A stretch of 29,250 nucleotides of DNA from Reyranella sp. (GCA_030679805.1 JAUXST010000220.1:1-29250), one strand, 5' to 3'; numbered from the stretch's first letter, positions 8,934 through 16,555 are shown. Notes: generated by a model from the sequence alone, not told the origin. Numbers and translations are program-made.

Positions 8934-11191
8934 CTTGCCGTGAGGTTCGCGCCGAAATAGCGCGCGGGCTGGGCGTAGAGGTCGAGCTGCCGATTCGTGG
9001 TCTGGATGCCGATCACGTCCGCGGAGTTCCAGTACTTCGCGTTGGTGACGTTGAACACGCCGGCATTGAACTTGATGTGGTTGCCGAAGGTGTAGCCGAC
9101 GGTGGCATCGAGATTGAAGTACGCCGGAGTCTGGAAGTAATTCGGGCTGCTCACCATGTTGTGCTGCGCGACCATCGTACCGATGAGCTGGGCATTGACG
9201 CCGGTTTCGCCGCCGTAACGAATGCGCGCCTGCGACGCCCAAGGGCTGACCGAATCGACCGGCAGGCCGGTCCGCTGGTCGGTACCCTGGGCGAAGGCTG
9301 TCCAGCCGAGGACCGCCCAGTCCGGCGTGAAGCGGTATTCGCCGCGCGCCTCGACGCCCCAGATCGTGACGTTGGTCAGATTGACGTACTGGTACTGGGT
9401 GACTGGCCCGACCTGGTTGACGACCACCGTTTCGATGAAGTTGTTGTAGAGATTGTAGAAGCCGGTGAGCTGCCAGCTCGACCCGGTGGGATACTTGCCG
9501 CGAAAGCCGACTTCAAAGCTGTTCGCCGTTTCCGGCTTCAGGTTGGCATTGGGCAGGATCTGGTAGAACGACGCGGTATTGGTGAAGCCGAAGTTGGCGT
9601 TGTCGTAGGGCGGTGCGCGGAAGCCGGTCGCGTACTGGAAGTAGCTCGAGTATCTGTCGGTGAAGTGATAGAGGACGCCGAGCTTCGGCGACGCCGAGAC
9701 GTAGGTGCTGGCACTCGGGACGATGCCCAGGCTGGCACCGGTCGAATTCCAGAAATATTTGTCCGGGTTCGGCGTGAGACTGTAGTAGTCGAGCCGCACC
9801 GCCGGCGTGACGACGAGCTTGCCGTCGAGGGCGGTGATTTCGTCTTGGATGTAGGCGCCGCCCTGGACGGTGGTGGTGTCGGGGAAGTTCTTGTTGGGAT
9901 AGGTTTCGCCGCCCACCACCTGGGTCGTGGCACCGGTCGCCAGGGTGATCTGCGCGCGGTTGCGCGGCCGGGTCGTGTCCGTATAGGTGAAGCTCAGGCC
10001 ATACGTCAGGAAATTGCGCAACCCGAAGAAGGTCGCGTCGGTGTTCATCTGCAGTTCGGCGCCGGAGACCGACTGGTTGAAGAGCCATGTCGACGCCCGC
10101 GCGTTGGTCGGGATGATGCCGAGCGTCGCGCCGCGCAGCGTATAGGTATCGGCCTGCGTGTTGACGTTGTTGTAGTAGACGAGGAGGTTGATGCGATCGA
10201 CGAAGCCGATCGGCGCCGTATGCTCCCATTGGCCGCTCAGCCGGTAGGTGTTGGTGTAGTCCTTGCCCCATTCGTCATAGACGCGCGTGAACAGGCTCGG
10301 GAAGACGCCGACGCCTGACAGCGCCTGGGTGGTCTGCTGGCCCTGGGTGTAGCCGCCGGTGATGCGGATGGTGTCGACGTCGGTCGGCCTGATCACGATC
10401 TTGGCCAGGAAGTCGTTGTTGAACCAGGTCGTCGGATTGGGGCCGAGCGAGGATTGCGCCGGGGTGTACTGCTGGCCGTCGCGGCGGGTGTAGATGCCGA
10501 GGAACTCGAGCTTGCCGGTACGTACGGCGCCGGTGAACGTCTCGGCGAACATCTGGTTGGCGCCGCTGTAGGCGCTCTTGACGCTGCCGTAGAGGTTCTC
10601 GCCTTCCCTGACGTATTCGCCCGGATCCTTGGTGGTGTAGGCCACCACGCCGCCGATCGCGTCGGAGCCGTAGAGCGCCGAGGCCGGGCCGCGGATGATT
10701 TCCACGCGCCTGATGTCCTCGAGGTCGGGCTGCTCGCGGCTGTAGGTGCCGGCGCCCATGTTGGATTCCGGGAAATCGGGCACGCGCATGCCGTCGACGA
10801 TGACAAGCACGCGGTTGCCGCCGATGCCGCGGATCACGAAGTTCTGGAAGCCGGCGCGATTGGGATTGTTGCCGACCGTGACGCCAGGTTCGTTGCGCAC
10901 GAGGTCGCGAACATCCTGCATGTTCTCGCGCTCGATGTCCTCGGTCGTGATCACCGAGACGGTGGCCGGCACCTCGTCGAGCGGTCGCCTGTTGCGCGTC
11001 GCCGCCGTCGTCACGGCGTCGAGCTGCGTGGGAACGCCAATGGGCGTCGCGTACGGGTCCGGTGCCGAGGCGGGCGGTGTCGAAGCAGGCGGTGTCGAAG
11101 CAGGCGGTGTCTGGGCAAACGCCGGCACCGAGATCATGCCTCCGATCGTCGTTGTCGCCAGAAGTGCATAGAGAAGTGAACGGGTTTTCAT
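8927..11191 (-). CDS. hmuR: TonB-dependent haem/haemoglobin receptor HmuR
   Basis: 754 residues; an outer-membrane beta-barrel with plug that takes up haem using TonB. The signal peptide MKTRSLLYALLATTTIG ends near AFAQ (27). A low-complexity linker follows with three TPPAS repeats (coded by 15-bp repeats near 11069-11113), then a TonB-box-like LDAVTTAAT. The plug domain includes FVIRGIGGNRVLVIVDGMR and RVEIIRGPASALYGSDAIGG. The C-terminus ends in Trp, usual for barrel insertion. The FRAP box (524-527) is present; the partner NPNL motif is NANL (548-551). No His lies between them, unlike the well-studied HemR-type receptors. The start is the ATG at 11191, nine bases after GGGGGA. A TTG at 11206 is also open but lies upstream of the signal peptide. 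Context gives the haem assignment; the exact ligand (haem, haemoglobin or other) is uncertain. Confidence 0.92.
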   Translation of the reverse strand: MKTRSLLYALLATTTIGGMISVPAFAQTPPASTPPASTPPASAPDPYATPIGVPTQLDAVTTAATRNRRPLDEVPATVSVITTEDIERENMQDVRDLVRNEPGVTVGNNPNRAGFQNFVIRGIGGNRVLVIVDGMRVPDFPESNMGAGTYSREQPDLEDIRRVEIIRGPASALYGSDAIGGVVAYTTKDPGEYVREGENLYGSVKSAYSGANQMFAETFTGAVRTGKLEFLGIYTRRDGQQYTPAQSSLGPNPTTWFNNDFLAKIVIRPTDVDTIRITGGYTQGQQTTQALSGVGVFPSLFTRVYDEWGKDYTNTYRLSGQWEHTAPIGFVDRINLLVYYNNVNTQADTYTLRGATLGIIPTNARASTWLFNQSVSGAELQMNTDATFFGLRNFLTYGLSFTYTDTTRPRNRAQITLATGATTQVVGGETYPNKNFPDTTTVQGGAYIQDEITALDGKLVVTPAVRLDYYSLTPNPDKYFWNSTGASLGIVPSASTYVSASPKLGVLYHFTDRYSSYFQYATGFRAPPYDNANFGFTNTASFYQILPNANLKPETANSFEVGFRGKYPTGSSWQLTGFYNLYNNFIETVVVNQVGPVTQYQYVNLTNVTIWGVEARGEYRFTPDWAVLGWTAFAQGTDQRTGLPVDSVSPWASQARIRYGGETGVNAQLIGTMVAQHNMVSSPNYFQTPAYFNLDATVGYTFGNHIKFNAGVFNVTNAKYWNSADVIGIQTTNRQLDLYAQPARYFGANLTARW

Positions 11192-11296
11192 TGCCAGGTC
11201 CCCCAAAGACGAAAAGGACGCCTGGCTGGCAGTGGCCCTCGCGGGCCGGCTGGCTGGGCAGTTTGACCGAGGAGGGATGGCTCCCCGGGGTCTCGA
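11192..11296 (-). promoter_or_regulatory. Structured leader between hmuP and hmuR
   Basis: On the minus strand this 105-base gap can fold GCCAGG (11221-11226) onto CCTGGC (11193-11198), which ends three bases before the hmuR ATG. The loop between them holds the hmuR Shine-Dalgarno GGGGGA. Further upstream, GGCCC/GGGCC (11234-11247) forms a second small stem. This could tune hmuR translation relative to hmuP. No known riboswitch is recognised. Confidence 0.35.
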
Positions 11297-11479
11297 TTAC
11301 TTGGTGAGAATCAACTTGTTGGAAGCGGTGACTCTTAGGCGGTAGGCGTCGACGCCATGCCGGATGATCAATTCGCGCCGGCCGCCCATCAGCGTGACGC
11401 TGTCGACACTCGGCATAGCGAGATCAGGCCGTTCGGCTTCCACATCACTCGCCCGCGCAGCGCGCGGTGGCTGGTTCAT
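11297..11479 (-). CDS. hmuP: Haemin uptake protein HemP/HmuP
   Basis: 60 residues. The C-terminal half fits the HemP/HmuP family closely: SVTLMGGRRELIIRHG, then YRLRVTASNKLILTK at the very end. In Bradyrhizobium and Burkholderia, HmuP is a small regulator needed for expression of the haem receptor gene; a role here as activator of hmuR is inference from the family. The start is the ATG at 11479, preceded by a strong GGGAGGTGAG. The frame is open further up to 11533, but that would run through the Fur-box-like site. It is the first gene of the haem operon, 105 bases before hmuR. Confidence 0.92.
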   Translation of the reverse strand: MNQPPRAARASDVEAERPDLAMPSVDSVTLMGGRRELIIRHGVDAYRLRVTASNKLILTK

Positions 11480-11511
11480 GCGCTTCTCACCTCCCCTCGA
11501 AACAATTGAGT

Positions 11512-11532
11512 TGCGACTGACTCTCAATTGCA
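11512..11532. promoter_or_regulatory. Fur-box-like palindrome between hmuP and the 11579 gene
   Basis: The 21 bases fit TGC-N-A-N-TGA-NNN-TCA-N-T-N-GCA, an imperfect palindrome with 7 of 10 base pairs symmetric. This matches the classic Fur-box form with TGA...TCA cores. A second symmetry, AATTGAG (11504-11510) with CTCAATT (11523-11529), overlaps it and may allow a second dimer. The site lies 33 bases upstream of the hmuP start and 47 upstream of the divergent plus-strand gene, so it could control both. Whether the binder is Fur or a relative such as Irr cannot be decided from sequence alone. Confidence 0.7.
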
Positions 11533-11553
11533 TAGACTGTGAGGTGCTGTCAA
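11527..11553 (-). promoter_or_regulatory. Possible promoter of the haem operon
   Basis: TTGACA (11548-11553, minus strand) is a perfect -35. The -10 is weak: TGCAAT at 11527-11532 with a 15-base spacer is the best fit I see. It overlaps the Fur-box-like palindrome, as expected for repression by occlusion. Confidence 0.4.
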
Positions 11554-11578
11554 CGCTTTACTAACCATTGGAGAGGTC

Positions 11579-12076
11579 ATGGAAAGCTCGCCGGAACAAA
11601 GACTTAACGCTCTCCAAACGTCTCCCAAGCCGGGCTGCGGCAGGCCTGGTTGTGCATGCAACCTGCCGATCGGCGAGCGCTTCGTGCTCTGGGCACTGCG
11701 CCAGTGGCAACAGGATCGGGCACTTCCGGCGGAAGGTTCGACGCTCCATCGCGGCTTCCAGATGGCGGGCCTTCTGGAGGCGCTTCCCGACTTCGCCATC
11801 GCCATGGACGCGTTTCTGTTCGGCGCCCGGCGCGCCATGGAAATTCACCTGCCGACCTGCTCGAAGGTGAGCCGTGACGAGGCGACGCTGGTTGCCCTCT
11901 GCGGCCTGGCGCAAGGCGACCTCGACGGGCCGATGCTGGCCTCGCTCGACCTGATGATGGCGCCGACGGCCTCGCGCGTCGCGGCGATCCGGCTGAAGGC
12001 ATTCGCTGTTGCTCTCTCGAGCGCGGGGTTGCGGCTGGCACCGGCAGCAGGCACCGCCGGCGCGCGGCTCAACTGA
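11579..12076 (+). CDS. Unknown protein with Cys-x4-Cys-x-Cys N-terminus
   Basis: 165 residues, not recognised. The N-terminus holds C20, C25 and C27 in PGCGRPGCACNLP, with further Cys at about 94 and 108. The rest is mainly helical and soluble, with no signal peptide or membrane segment. The Cys cluster could bind a metal or Fe-S cluster; that is a guess. The start is an ATG seven or so bases after GGAGAGG. It diverges from hmuP across the Fur-box-like site, so iron control is likely. It is the first of three genes; the next starts two bases after its stop. Codon use and the open frame look like a real gene, and the opposite-strand frames here are shadows. Confidence 0.75.
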   Translation: MESSPEQRLNALQTSPKPGCGRPGCACNLPIGERFVLWALRQWQQDRALPAEGSTLHRGFQMAGLLEALPDFAIAMDAFLFGARRAMEIHLPTCSKVSRDEATLVALCGLAQGDLDGPMLASLDLMMAPTASRVAAIRLKAFAVALSSAGLRLAPAAGTAGARLN

Positions 12077-12078
12077 CC

Positions 12079-12336
12079 ATGATGCCCCGCGTGCCCGGTC
12101 GCATCGACGACCTGCATCTCGCCATGCGTCTGATCACGGACGCGGTCGAGGCCTTGCCGTTGCAGTGCCGGGATCTCGCCGGCAACGCGCTGCTCAACAT
12201 CGCCGCCGAAGCGGTGGCGCAGGACGTCGGTTGTGCCGAGGCCGGCCGCATCTTCGCCCGTCTTGCGCACTTCCTGGCGGAGGGCATCCAGCCCGCAAAG
12301 GGCGATGCGGTCGCCCTCACGGGCTTCGACGCGTGA
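12079..12336 (+). CDS. Small unknown helical protein
   Basis: 85 residues, not recognised. It is Ala/Leu-rich and predicted helical by eye (HLAMRLITDAVEALPLQ, then AGNALLNIAAEAVAQDVG and AGRIFARLAHFLAEG), soluble, with two Cys. The start is the ATG at 12079, two bases after the stop of the preceding gene. A second Met follows at once and could also serve. The final TGA overlaps the GTG of the next gene. The tight packing says it is made together with its two neighbours, probably under the same iron control. It could be a partner protein of either neighbour. Confidence 0.65.
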   Translation: MMPRVPGRIDDLHLAMRLITDAVEALPLQCRDLAGNALLNIAAEAVAQDVGCAEAGRIFARLAHFLAEGIQPAKGDAVALTGFDA

Positions 12337-12686
12337 CACCCGATCCCGCGCGCGGCATTCCGGTCCTGGCGTCGCTCGACATTGCCGAGACGCGCGACTT
12401 CTACGTCTGGCAGCTCGGCTTCTCGGTCGGCTACGAGGAGGCCCACTATCTCATCGTCAAGCACGACGACATCGAACTGCATTTCTGGAAGACAGATCAG
12501 CGCCAGTTTCCCGAGAATACCTCCTGCTACATACGCGGCGGCCAGGTGCCGGCGTTGTTCCAGGAGTACACGCAGAATCGCGTGCCGCGGCTGTCGCCTT
12601 TCGAGGTGCGATCCTGGAACATGAAGGAATTCGACCTCCACGATCCGCACGGCAACCTGCTCCGGTTCGGCTGTGCCGAGTGGTAG
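12333..12686 (+). CDS. VOC-fold protein (glyoxalase/bleomycin-resistance-like)
   Basis: 117 residues with the pattern of one vicinal-oxygen-chelate domain. It has an opening strand and helix (IPVLASLDIAETRDFYVWQL), a GFSVGYEE turn, HDDIELHFWK in the middle, and the closing strand FDLHDPHGNLLRFG. It is closest by eye to bleomycin-resistance-type binders, which have no strict catalytic set. Family members bind metals or small molecules; the ligand here is unknown. The start is a GTG overlapping the upstream stop (GTGA), with no independent ribosome binding site, so translation is probably coupled. An upstream open frame in the same phase is a shadow of the previous genes. It is the last gene of the group divergent from hmuP. 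A role in iron or haem stress is inferred from position alone. Confidence 0.8.
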   Translation: MTPDPARGIPVLASLDIAETRDFYVWQLGFSVGYEEAHYLIVKHDDIELHFWKTDQRQFPENTSCYIRGGQVPALFQEYTQNRVPRLSPFEVRSWNMKEFDLHDPHGNLLRFGCAEW

Positions 12687-12705
12687 GCGCCGCAGGCCAG
12701 CGGCC

Positions 12706-12733
12706 TTGACGGATTCCTATATATTCCTATATC
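12706..12733 (+). promoter_or_regulatory. Possible sigma-70 promoter with 10-bp tandem repeat
   Basis: TTGACG (12706-12711), a 16-base spacer and TATATC (12728-12733) form a fair promoter pointing right. The spacer and -10 are made of a perfect tandem repeat, ATTCCTATAT (12713-12722 and 12723-12732), followed by CCTATAG. The AT-rich patch stands out in this GC-rich sequence. Confidence 0.4.
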
Positions 12734-12840
12734 CTATAGATCGTTCTATGCATCGTCCGATCGAATCGGCCCGCCGGACGGTTCTCCGGCGCGTGTCGAT
12801 TTTCCTGTGTCCCGGCAGCATTTCCACTGGGGGAGGGAAG

Positions 12841-12891
12841 ATGAAAATTCGACATTTGGCTTCTCACGCACGTCGGAAGAAATCCATATAA
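12841..12891 (+). CDS. Possible 16-residue peptide ORF
   Basis: An ATG follows a strong GGGGGAGGGAAG, and the frame codes for 16 residues (MKIRHLASHARRKKSI) before TAA. It is basic. It lies about 100 bases after the promoter-like site at 12706 and points at the 3' end of kup. It may be a real small peptide, a leader or the remnant of a lost gene; nothing identifies its function. The rest of 12687-12943 holds a GC-rich hairpin at 12772-12791 (CGCCGGA/TCCGGCG) and no other gene. Confidence 0.25.
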   Translation: MKIRHLASHARRKKSI

Positions 12892-12937
12892 GTCAGTAGC
12901 TTGAGACGGAATTTACCGCGCAAGATAGGAAGGCCTT

Positions 12938-12960
12938 GCCGACTCAGATTTCGAGTCGGC
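12938..12960 (-). terminator. Hairpin at the end of kup
   Basis: GCCGACTC and GAGTCGGC form a perfect 8-bp stem with a 7-base loop that contains the kup stop codon. No T-run follows on the minus strand, so it is either a weak terminator or an RNA-end stabilising hairpin. Confidence 0.35.
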
Positions 12961-14839
12961 CGCCGAGTTCGACCACGCGGTTGGCCGGCAGGCCGAAGAA
13001 GTCGCCGGGGCTCGTGGCGAAGCGGGCCAGCATCAGGAAGAGCTTCTGCTGCCAGCGCGGCATCAGCGGATGGTCGCCGCCGACGATGCTGTTGCGGCCG
13101 ATGAAATAGGTTGTGTGTTCGAGGTCGACCGGAATGCCGCTGTCGGCAAGGCCTGCGATGGCGCGCGCCACGTCCGGCTTCTCCATGAAGCCGTAGCGCA
13201 GCAGCACGCGGTGGATGCCGTTGCCGAGATCGGCCACCTCGCGATGCATCTCGGGCGCCACGAAGGGTTCGTCGGCGATCTGGATGGTGAGCAGGACGAC
13301 ATTCTCGTGCAGCGCCTCGTTGTGCGTGAGGTTTCGCCGCATGCAGTTGGATGCGTTGTCGGCGAATGCCGTAAAATAGACCGCCGTGCCCGTGGCCCGG
13401 TGCCAGCCGCTGATGTTGAAGCCGTTCAGCAGCTCGTCGAGCGGCACGGTCCTCTCTTTCTCGCGCGCCGAGACGGCGAGGCGGCCCTGCAGCCACGTCC
13501 ACATGCAGATGAAGATCACCGCGGCGATCGCCAGCGGCACCCAGCCGCCGTGGAAGAACTTCAGCATGTTGGACGAGAACAGCGTGATGTCGACGGCGAG
13601 GAAGCAGCCGAAGACCAGGATCGACGCCGGCCAGCCCCATTTCCATGTCCGCACCGCGAGGCCGAGGACCAGCACGCTGGTCACCAGCATCGTTCCGGTG
13701 ACGGCGATGCCGTAGGCCGAGGCGAGGCTCGCGGATGTGTTGAAGCCCAGGATGAGCGCCACAACGCCGATCATCTGCAGCCAGTTCACCGACGGCACGT
13801 AGATCTGGCCGTATTCGCTCGCCGACGTGTGCTGGATGCGCACGCGCGGGCTAAGGCCGAGGAGGGCAGCTTGCTGGGCCATGGAAAAGGCGCCGGAGAT
13901 GGTGGCCTGCGAGGCGATCACCGTCGCCGCCGCCGCCAGCGCCACCAGCGGGTAGAGCGCCCAGCTGGGCGCGAGCCTAAAGAACGGATTGGCGAGCGCC
14001 GAGGGATCGTCCAGCAGCAGGGCGCCCTGGCCGTAGTAGTTGACGAGCAGCGCCGGCAACACGAGCCCAAGCCAGGCGAGCCGGATCGGCGTGCGGCCGA
14101 AATGGCCCATGTCGGCGTAGAGCGCCTCGGCGCCGGTGAAGGCGAGCGTCACCGCGCCCATCGACACGAAGGCCACGATCTTGTGGTGCAGCGCGAATTC
14201 GAACGCATGCAGCGGCGAGAGTGCCGCCAGCACTTTCGGATGGTGGATGATGTGGACGATGCCGAGGGCAAACAGGGCCAGGAACCACAGCAGCATGATC
14301 GGCCCGAACCAGCGGGCAACGCCGCTGGTGCCGAAGTGCTGGACGGCGAACAGCCCCACGATCAGCCCGATCGAAATCGGCACGACCAGCGTCTCGAACT
14401 CGGTCGTGGCGACATTGAGGCCCTCGACCGCGCTCAGCACCGAGATCGCCGGCGTCAGCAGGCAGTCGCCGTAGAACAGCGCGGCGCCGGCGATGCCCAG
14501 CAGCATGTAGATCCGCCGCCGCTTTTCAGAGAGGCCCGGCTCCTGCGAGACCAGTGCCATCAGCGCCAGCACGCCGCCTTCGCCGTTGTTGTCGGCCCGC
14601 ATCACCACCACGACGTACTTCAGGGTGACGACGACGATCAGCGCCCAGGTGATCAGCGACAGCATGCCGAGCACGTTCTCGGGCGTCGGCTTGAGGCCGG
14701 TATAGTCGCTGAAGCAGGTCTGGACCGTGTAGAGCGGGCTGGTGCCGATATCGCCGAAGACGACGCCGAGGGCTGCCAGGGTAAGGGCTGCGGTGCGCGT
14801 CCGGCCGACCGGTGCATTTGCGGAATTGCTGCCCGTCAT
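12944..14839 (-). CDS. kup: Low-affinity potassium transport system protein Kup
   Basis: 631 residues, the normal length for the KUP/HAK/KT potassium-proton symporters. The family signature GVVFGDIGTSPLYTV lies at about 26-40. About twelve membrane segments follow, with GDCLLTPAISVLSAVEGL, ADMGHFGRTPIRLAW and VNYYGQGALLL as further hallmarks. A C-terminal cytoplasmic domain starts near residue 460. The start is the ATG at 14839 (MTGSNSA), chosen because it lies just before the conserved region. The open frame runs much further upstream but reads as poor sequence. It is a single gene, divergent from the next plus-strand gene. A long open frame on the opposite strand (13070-14869) is a codon-bias shadow. 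Confidence 0.95.
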   Translation of the reverse strand: MTGSNSANAPVGRTRTAALTLAALGVVFGDIGTSPLYTVQTCFSDYTGLKPTPENVLGMLSLITWALIVVVTLKYVVVVMRADNNGEGGVLALMALVSQEPGLSEKRRRIYMLLGIAGAALFYGDCLLTPAISVLSAVEGLNVATTEFETLVVPISIGLIVGLFAVQHFGTSGVARWFGPIMLLWFLALFALGIVHIIHHPKVLAALSPLHAFEFALHHKIVAFVSMGAVTLAFTGAEALYADMGHFGRTPIRLAWLGLVLPALLVNYYGQGALLLDDPSALANPFFRLAPSWALYPLVALAAAATVIASQATISGAFSMAQQAALLGLSPRVRIQHTSASEYGQIYVPSVNWLQMIGVVALILGFNTSASLASAYGIAVTGTMLVTSVLVLGLAVRTWKWGWPASILVFGCFLAVDITLFSSNMLKFFHGGWVPLAIAAVIFICMWTWLQGRLAVSAREKERTVPLDELLNGFNISGWHRATGTAVYFTAFADNASNCMRRNLTHNEALHENVVLLTIQIADEPFVAPEMHREVADLGNGIHRVLLRYGFMEKPDVARAIAGLADSGIPVDLEHTTYFIGRNSIVGGDHPLMPRWQQKLFLMLARFATSPGDFFGLPANRVVELGGRLEI

Positions 14840-14931
14840 GCCGGCCAAGCCTCGTCTTTTCCCGTGTGAACGATTGATCCTACACGCGAATTCCGGGACG
14901 CTGCAGTTCTGAATGACATCGGGAGGGAAGA

Positions 14932-15324
14932 ATGGCCGAGAGTGACAATTACAAGAAGGGCACCGAGATCCGCCGCAAGCTGATGGGCGAGGCCTACGCC
15001 GAAAAGATGAACAAGAGCGTCTACGACGATCCGATGATGCAGAAGTTCGGCGACTACGCACGCGAGGCGGTGTTCGGCATGCTGTGGTCGCGCCCCGGCC
15101 TCGACATGAAGACGCGGGCGCTGATCTGCGTCATCTCCGACACGTCCCAGGCGCGCTGGCCGGAGCTGGCGATCCACCTGCGCATGGCGCGCAACCAGGG
15201 CTGGACCGAGGACGAACTCAGCGAGGCGCTGATGCATCTCTGCGGCTATATCGGCCTGCCGTCGGTGCGCGAGGCGATGCTGATCGCCAAGGAAGTCTTT
15301 CACGAGATGAAGAACGAGAAATAG
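14932..15324 (+). CDS. Carboxymuconolactone decarboxylase-like protein
   Basis: 130 residues of the all-helical CMD/AhpD fold. It resembles the gamma-carboxymuconolactone decarboxylase branch: GMLWSRPGLDMKTRALICV, then ELAIHLRMARNQGWTEDELS and EALMHLCGYIGLPSVREAM. The CxxC of AhpD-type peroxidase partners is absent, so a peroxiredoxin role is unlikely. The true substrate is unknown, since many such proteins are not decarboxylases of the protocatechuate pathway and no pca genes are near. The ATG follows GGGAGGGAAGA, a strong ribosome binding site. purC starts one base after its stop, so the two are probably one transcript. Confidence 0.88.
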   Translation: MAESDNYKKGTEIRRKLMGEAYAEKMNKSVYDDPMMQKFGDYAREAVFGMLWSRPGLDMKTRALICVISDTSQARWPELAIHLRMARNQGWTEDELSEALMHLCGYIGLPSVREAMLIAKEVFHEMKNEK

Positions 15325-15325
15325 C

Positions 15326-16243
15326 ATGATGTTGATGACGACCAGCGATCTGCCCCTGGAGCGGATCGCTCAGGGCAAGGTACGTGACGTCTATGCCGTC
15401 GATGCTGACCGGCTATTGCTGGTGGCGACCGACCGGGTCAGCGCCTACGACGTGGTGATGGCCGAACCGATCCCGAAGAAGGGCGCGGTCCTGACTCAGG
15501 TGAGCGCCTGGTGGTTCCGGCAGTTGGGTGATGTCGTAAAACATCACATGATCTCGGCCGACGCCGACGAGATCGGAGCCGCCGTGCCGGCGCTCAAGCA
15601 GCACCGCGCGGCGATCGCCGGCCGGGCGATGCTCTGCCGGCGCGGGACTGTGTTTCCGATCGAGTGCGTCATCCGCGGCTACATCACCGGTTCGGCATGG
15701 CGCGAATATGCCAAGACCGGCACGCTGGCCGGCGAGACCCTGCCCGCGGGCCTCAAGGAAAGTGGCCGACTCGATCCACCGATCTTCAGTCCCGCGACCA
15801 AGGCGGAGAGCGGCCACGACGAGAACATCACGATCGGAGAAATGAAAAAGATGCTGGGTGCTGAGGTGACGGCCGAACTCGAGCGGCTGACGCGCCTGGT
15901 CTATACGCGCGGGCGTGACGTGGCCCTGAAGCACGGCATCATCATCGCCGACACCAAGTTCGAGTTCGGCCGCACCGCGGCAGGCGAGATCTTGCTGATC
16001 GATGAGGTGATGACACCCGACAGTTCACGCTTCTGGCCGCTTGACGGCTATGCCGAGGGCAGACCGCAGCCCAGCTTCGACAAGCAGCCGCTGCGCGACT
16101 GGCTCGACGTCGAGCGCCATGCTGGCCGCTGGAACGGCGAGGCGCCACCGCCCCGGTTGCCGGCGGAAGTGGTCGAGGCGACCAGCCAGCGCTATCTTGA
16201 GGCCTATCGCCGGCTGACCGGTGCCGATCTCAGCGTGTCATGA
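15326..16243 (+). CDS. purC: SAICAR synthetase (purine biosynthesis)
   Basis: 305 residues. It joins aspartate to CAIR with ATP to give SAICAR in de novo purine synthesis. Signatures are QGKVRDVYAVDADRLLLVAT near 16-35, DRVSAYDVVM, ECVIRGYITGSAWREY, SGHDENITIGEM and LIDEVMTPDSSRFWP. The protein is of the longer type (about 300 residues, like yeast Ade1), not the roughly 240-residue form common in bacteria. Several ATGs are available (15326, 15329, 15335); the first is one base after the stop of the preceding gene. The 3' end overlaps the convergent lipoprotein gene by six bases. Confidence 0.95.
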   Translation: MMLMTTSDLPLERIAQGKVRDVYAVDADRLLLVATDRVSAYDVVMAEPIPKKGAVLTQVSAWWFRQLGDVVKHHMISADADEIGAAVPALKQHRAAIAGRAMLCRRGTVFPIECVIRGYITGSAWREYAKTGTLAGETLPAGLKESGRLDPPIFSPATKAESGHDENITIGEMKKMLGAEVTAELERLTRLVYTRGRDVALKHGIIIADTKFEFGRTAAGEILLIDEVMTPDSSRFWPLDGYAEGRPQPSFDKQPLRDWLDVERHAGRWNGEAPPPRLPAEVVEATSQRYLEAYRRLTGADLSVS

Positions 16244-16555
16244 CCGTTTCGGCAACGTGAAGTCGGAGTCGCGCAGGACCCGTTCGAGCACTGGGATGCC
16301 GGCGGCATAGTTGCCCTGGGCGCACTCGTTGACCGCCTCCGACACATTGACGTCGGGCATGACGCGGTAGCCGATGCTGCCGACGTAGCGGAAATAGAGG
16401 CCCGCGAGCTTGCCGCAATAGTCCCTGTCCTCGCTTTCGGTATAGATCTTGGCGGGCGCTGCGGCCGGAGCGGCGGTCGGGGCCGTGTCGCCGGTCCTGG
16501 TACAGGCGGCAGCGGCTAGTGCGAGAAGCGTCAGCGGTAGGAGCTTGCGGGTCAT
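16238..16555 (-). CDS. Small unknown lipoprotein
   Basis: 105 residues: signal peptide MTRKLLPLTLLALAAAAC with Cys18 as the lipid-attached residue, an Ala/Pro-rich linker to about 35, then a small domain with two Cys (near 47 and 77: YCGKLAGLYFRYVG and NECAQGNYAAGIPVLERVL) that may form a disulfide. The second half looks helical and may be repeat-like. Not recognised beyond this. Its end overlaps purC tail to tail. It lies 47 bases after terC on the same strand; a hairpin (GGCAACG 16571-16577 with CGTTGCC 16596-16602) lies between, so it may have its own transcript. Confidence 0.75.
   Translation of the reverse strand: MTRKLLPLTLLALAAAACTRTGDTAPTAAPAAAPAKIYTESEDRDYCGKLAGLYFRYVGSIGYRVMPDVNVSEAVNECAQGNYAAGIPVLERVLRDSDFTLPKRS

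Noticed and set aside
12673..12891. 72-residue plus-strand frame
   Set aside because: It begins inside the VOC gene and reads as low-quality sequence; only its last 16 codons have a convincing start of their own.
13070..14869. 599-residue plus-strand open frame
   Set aside because: Antisense to kup, rich in Arg/His/Gln/Asp, with no membrane or domain pattern; kup itself is certain.
15326..15340. Later ATGs as the purC start
   Set aside because: All are close together and before the conserved region; the first keeps the tight join to the upstream gene, but this cannot be settled from sequence.
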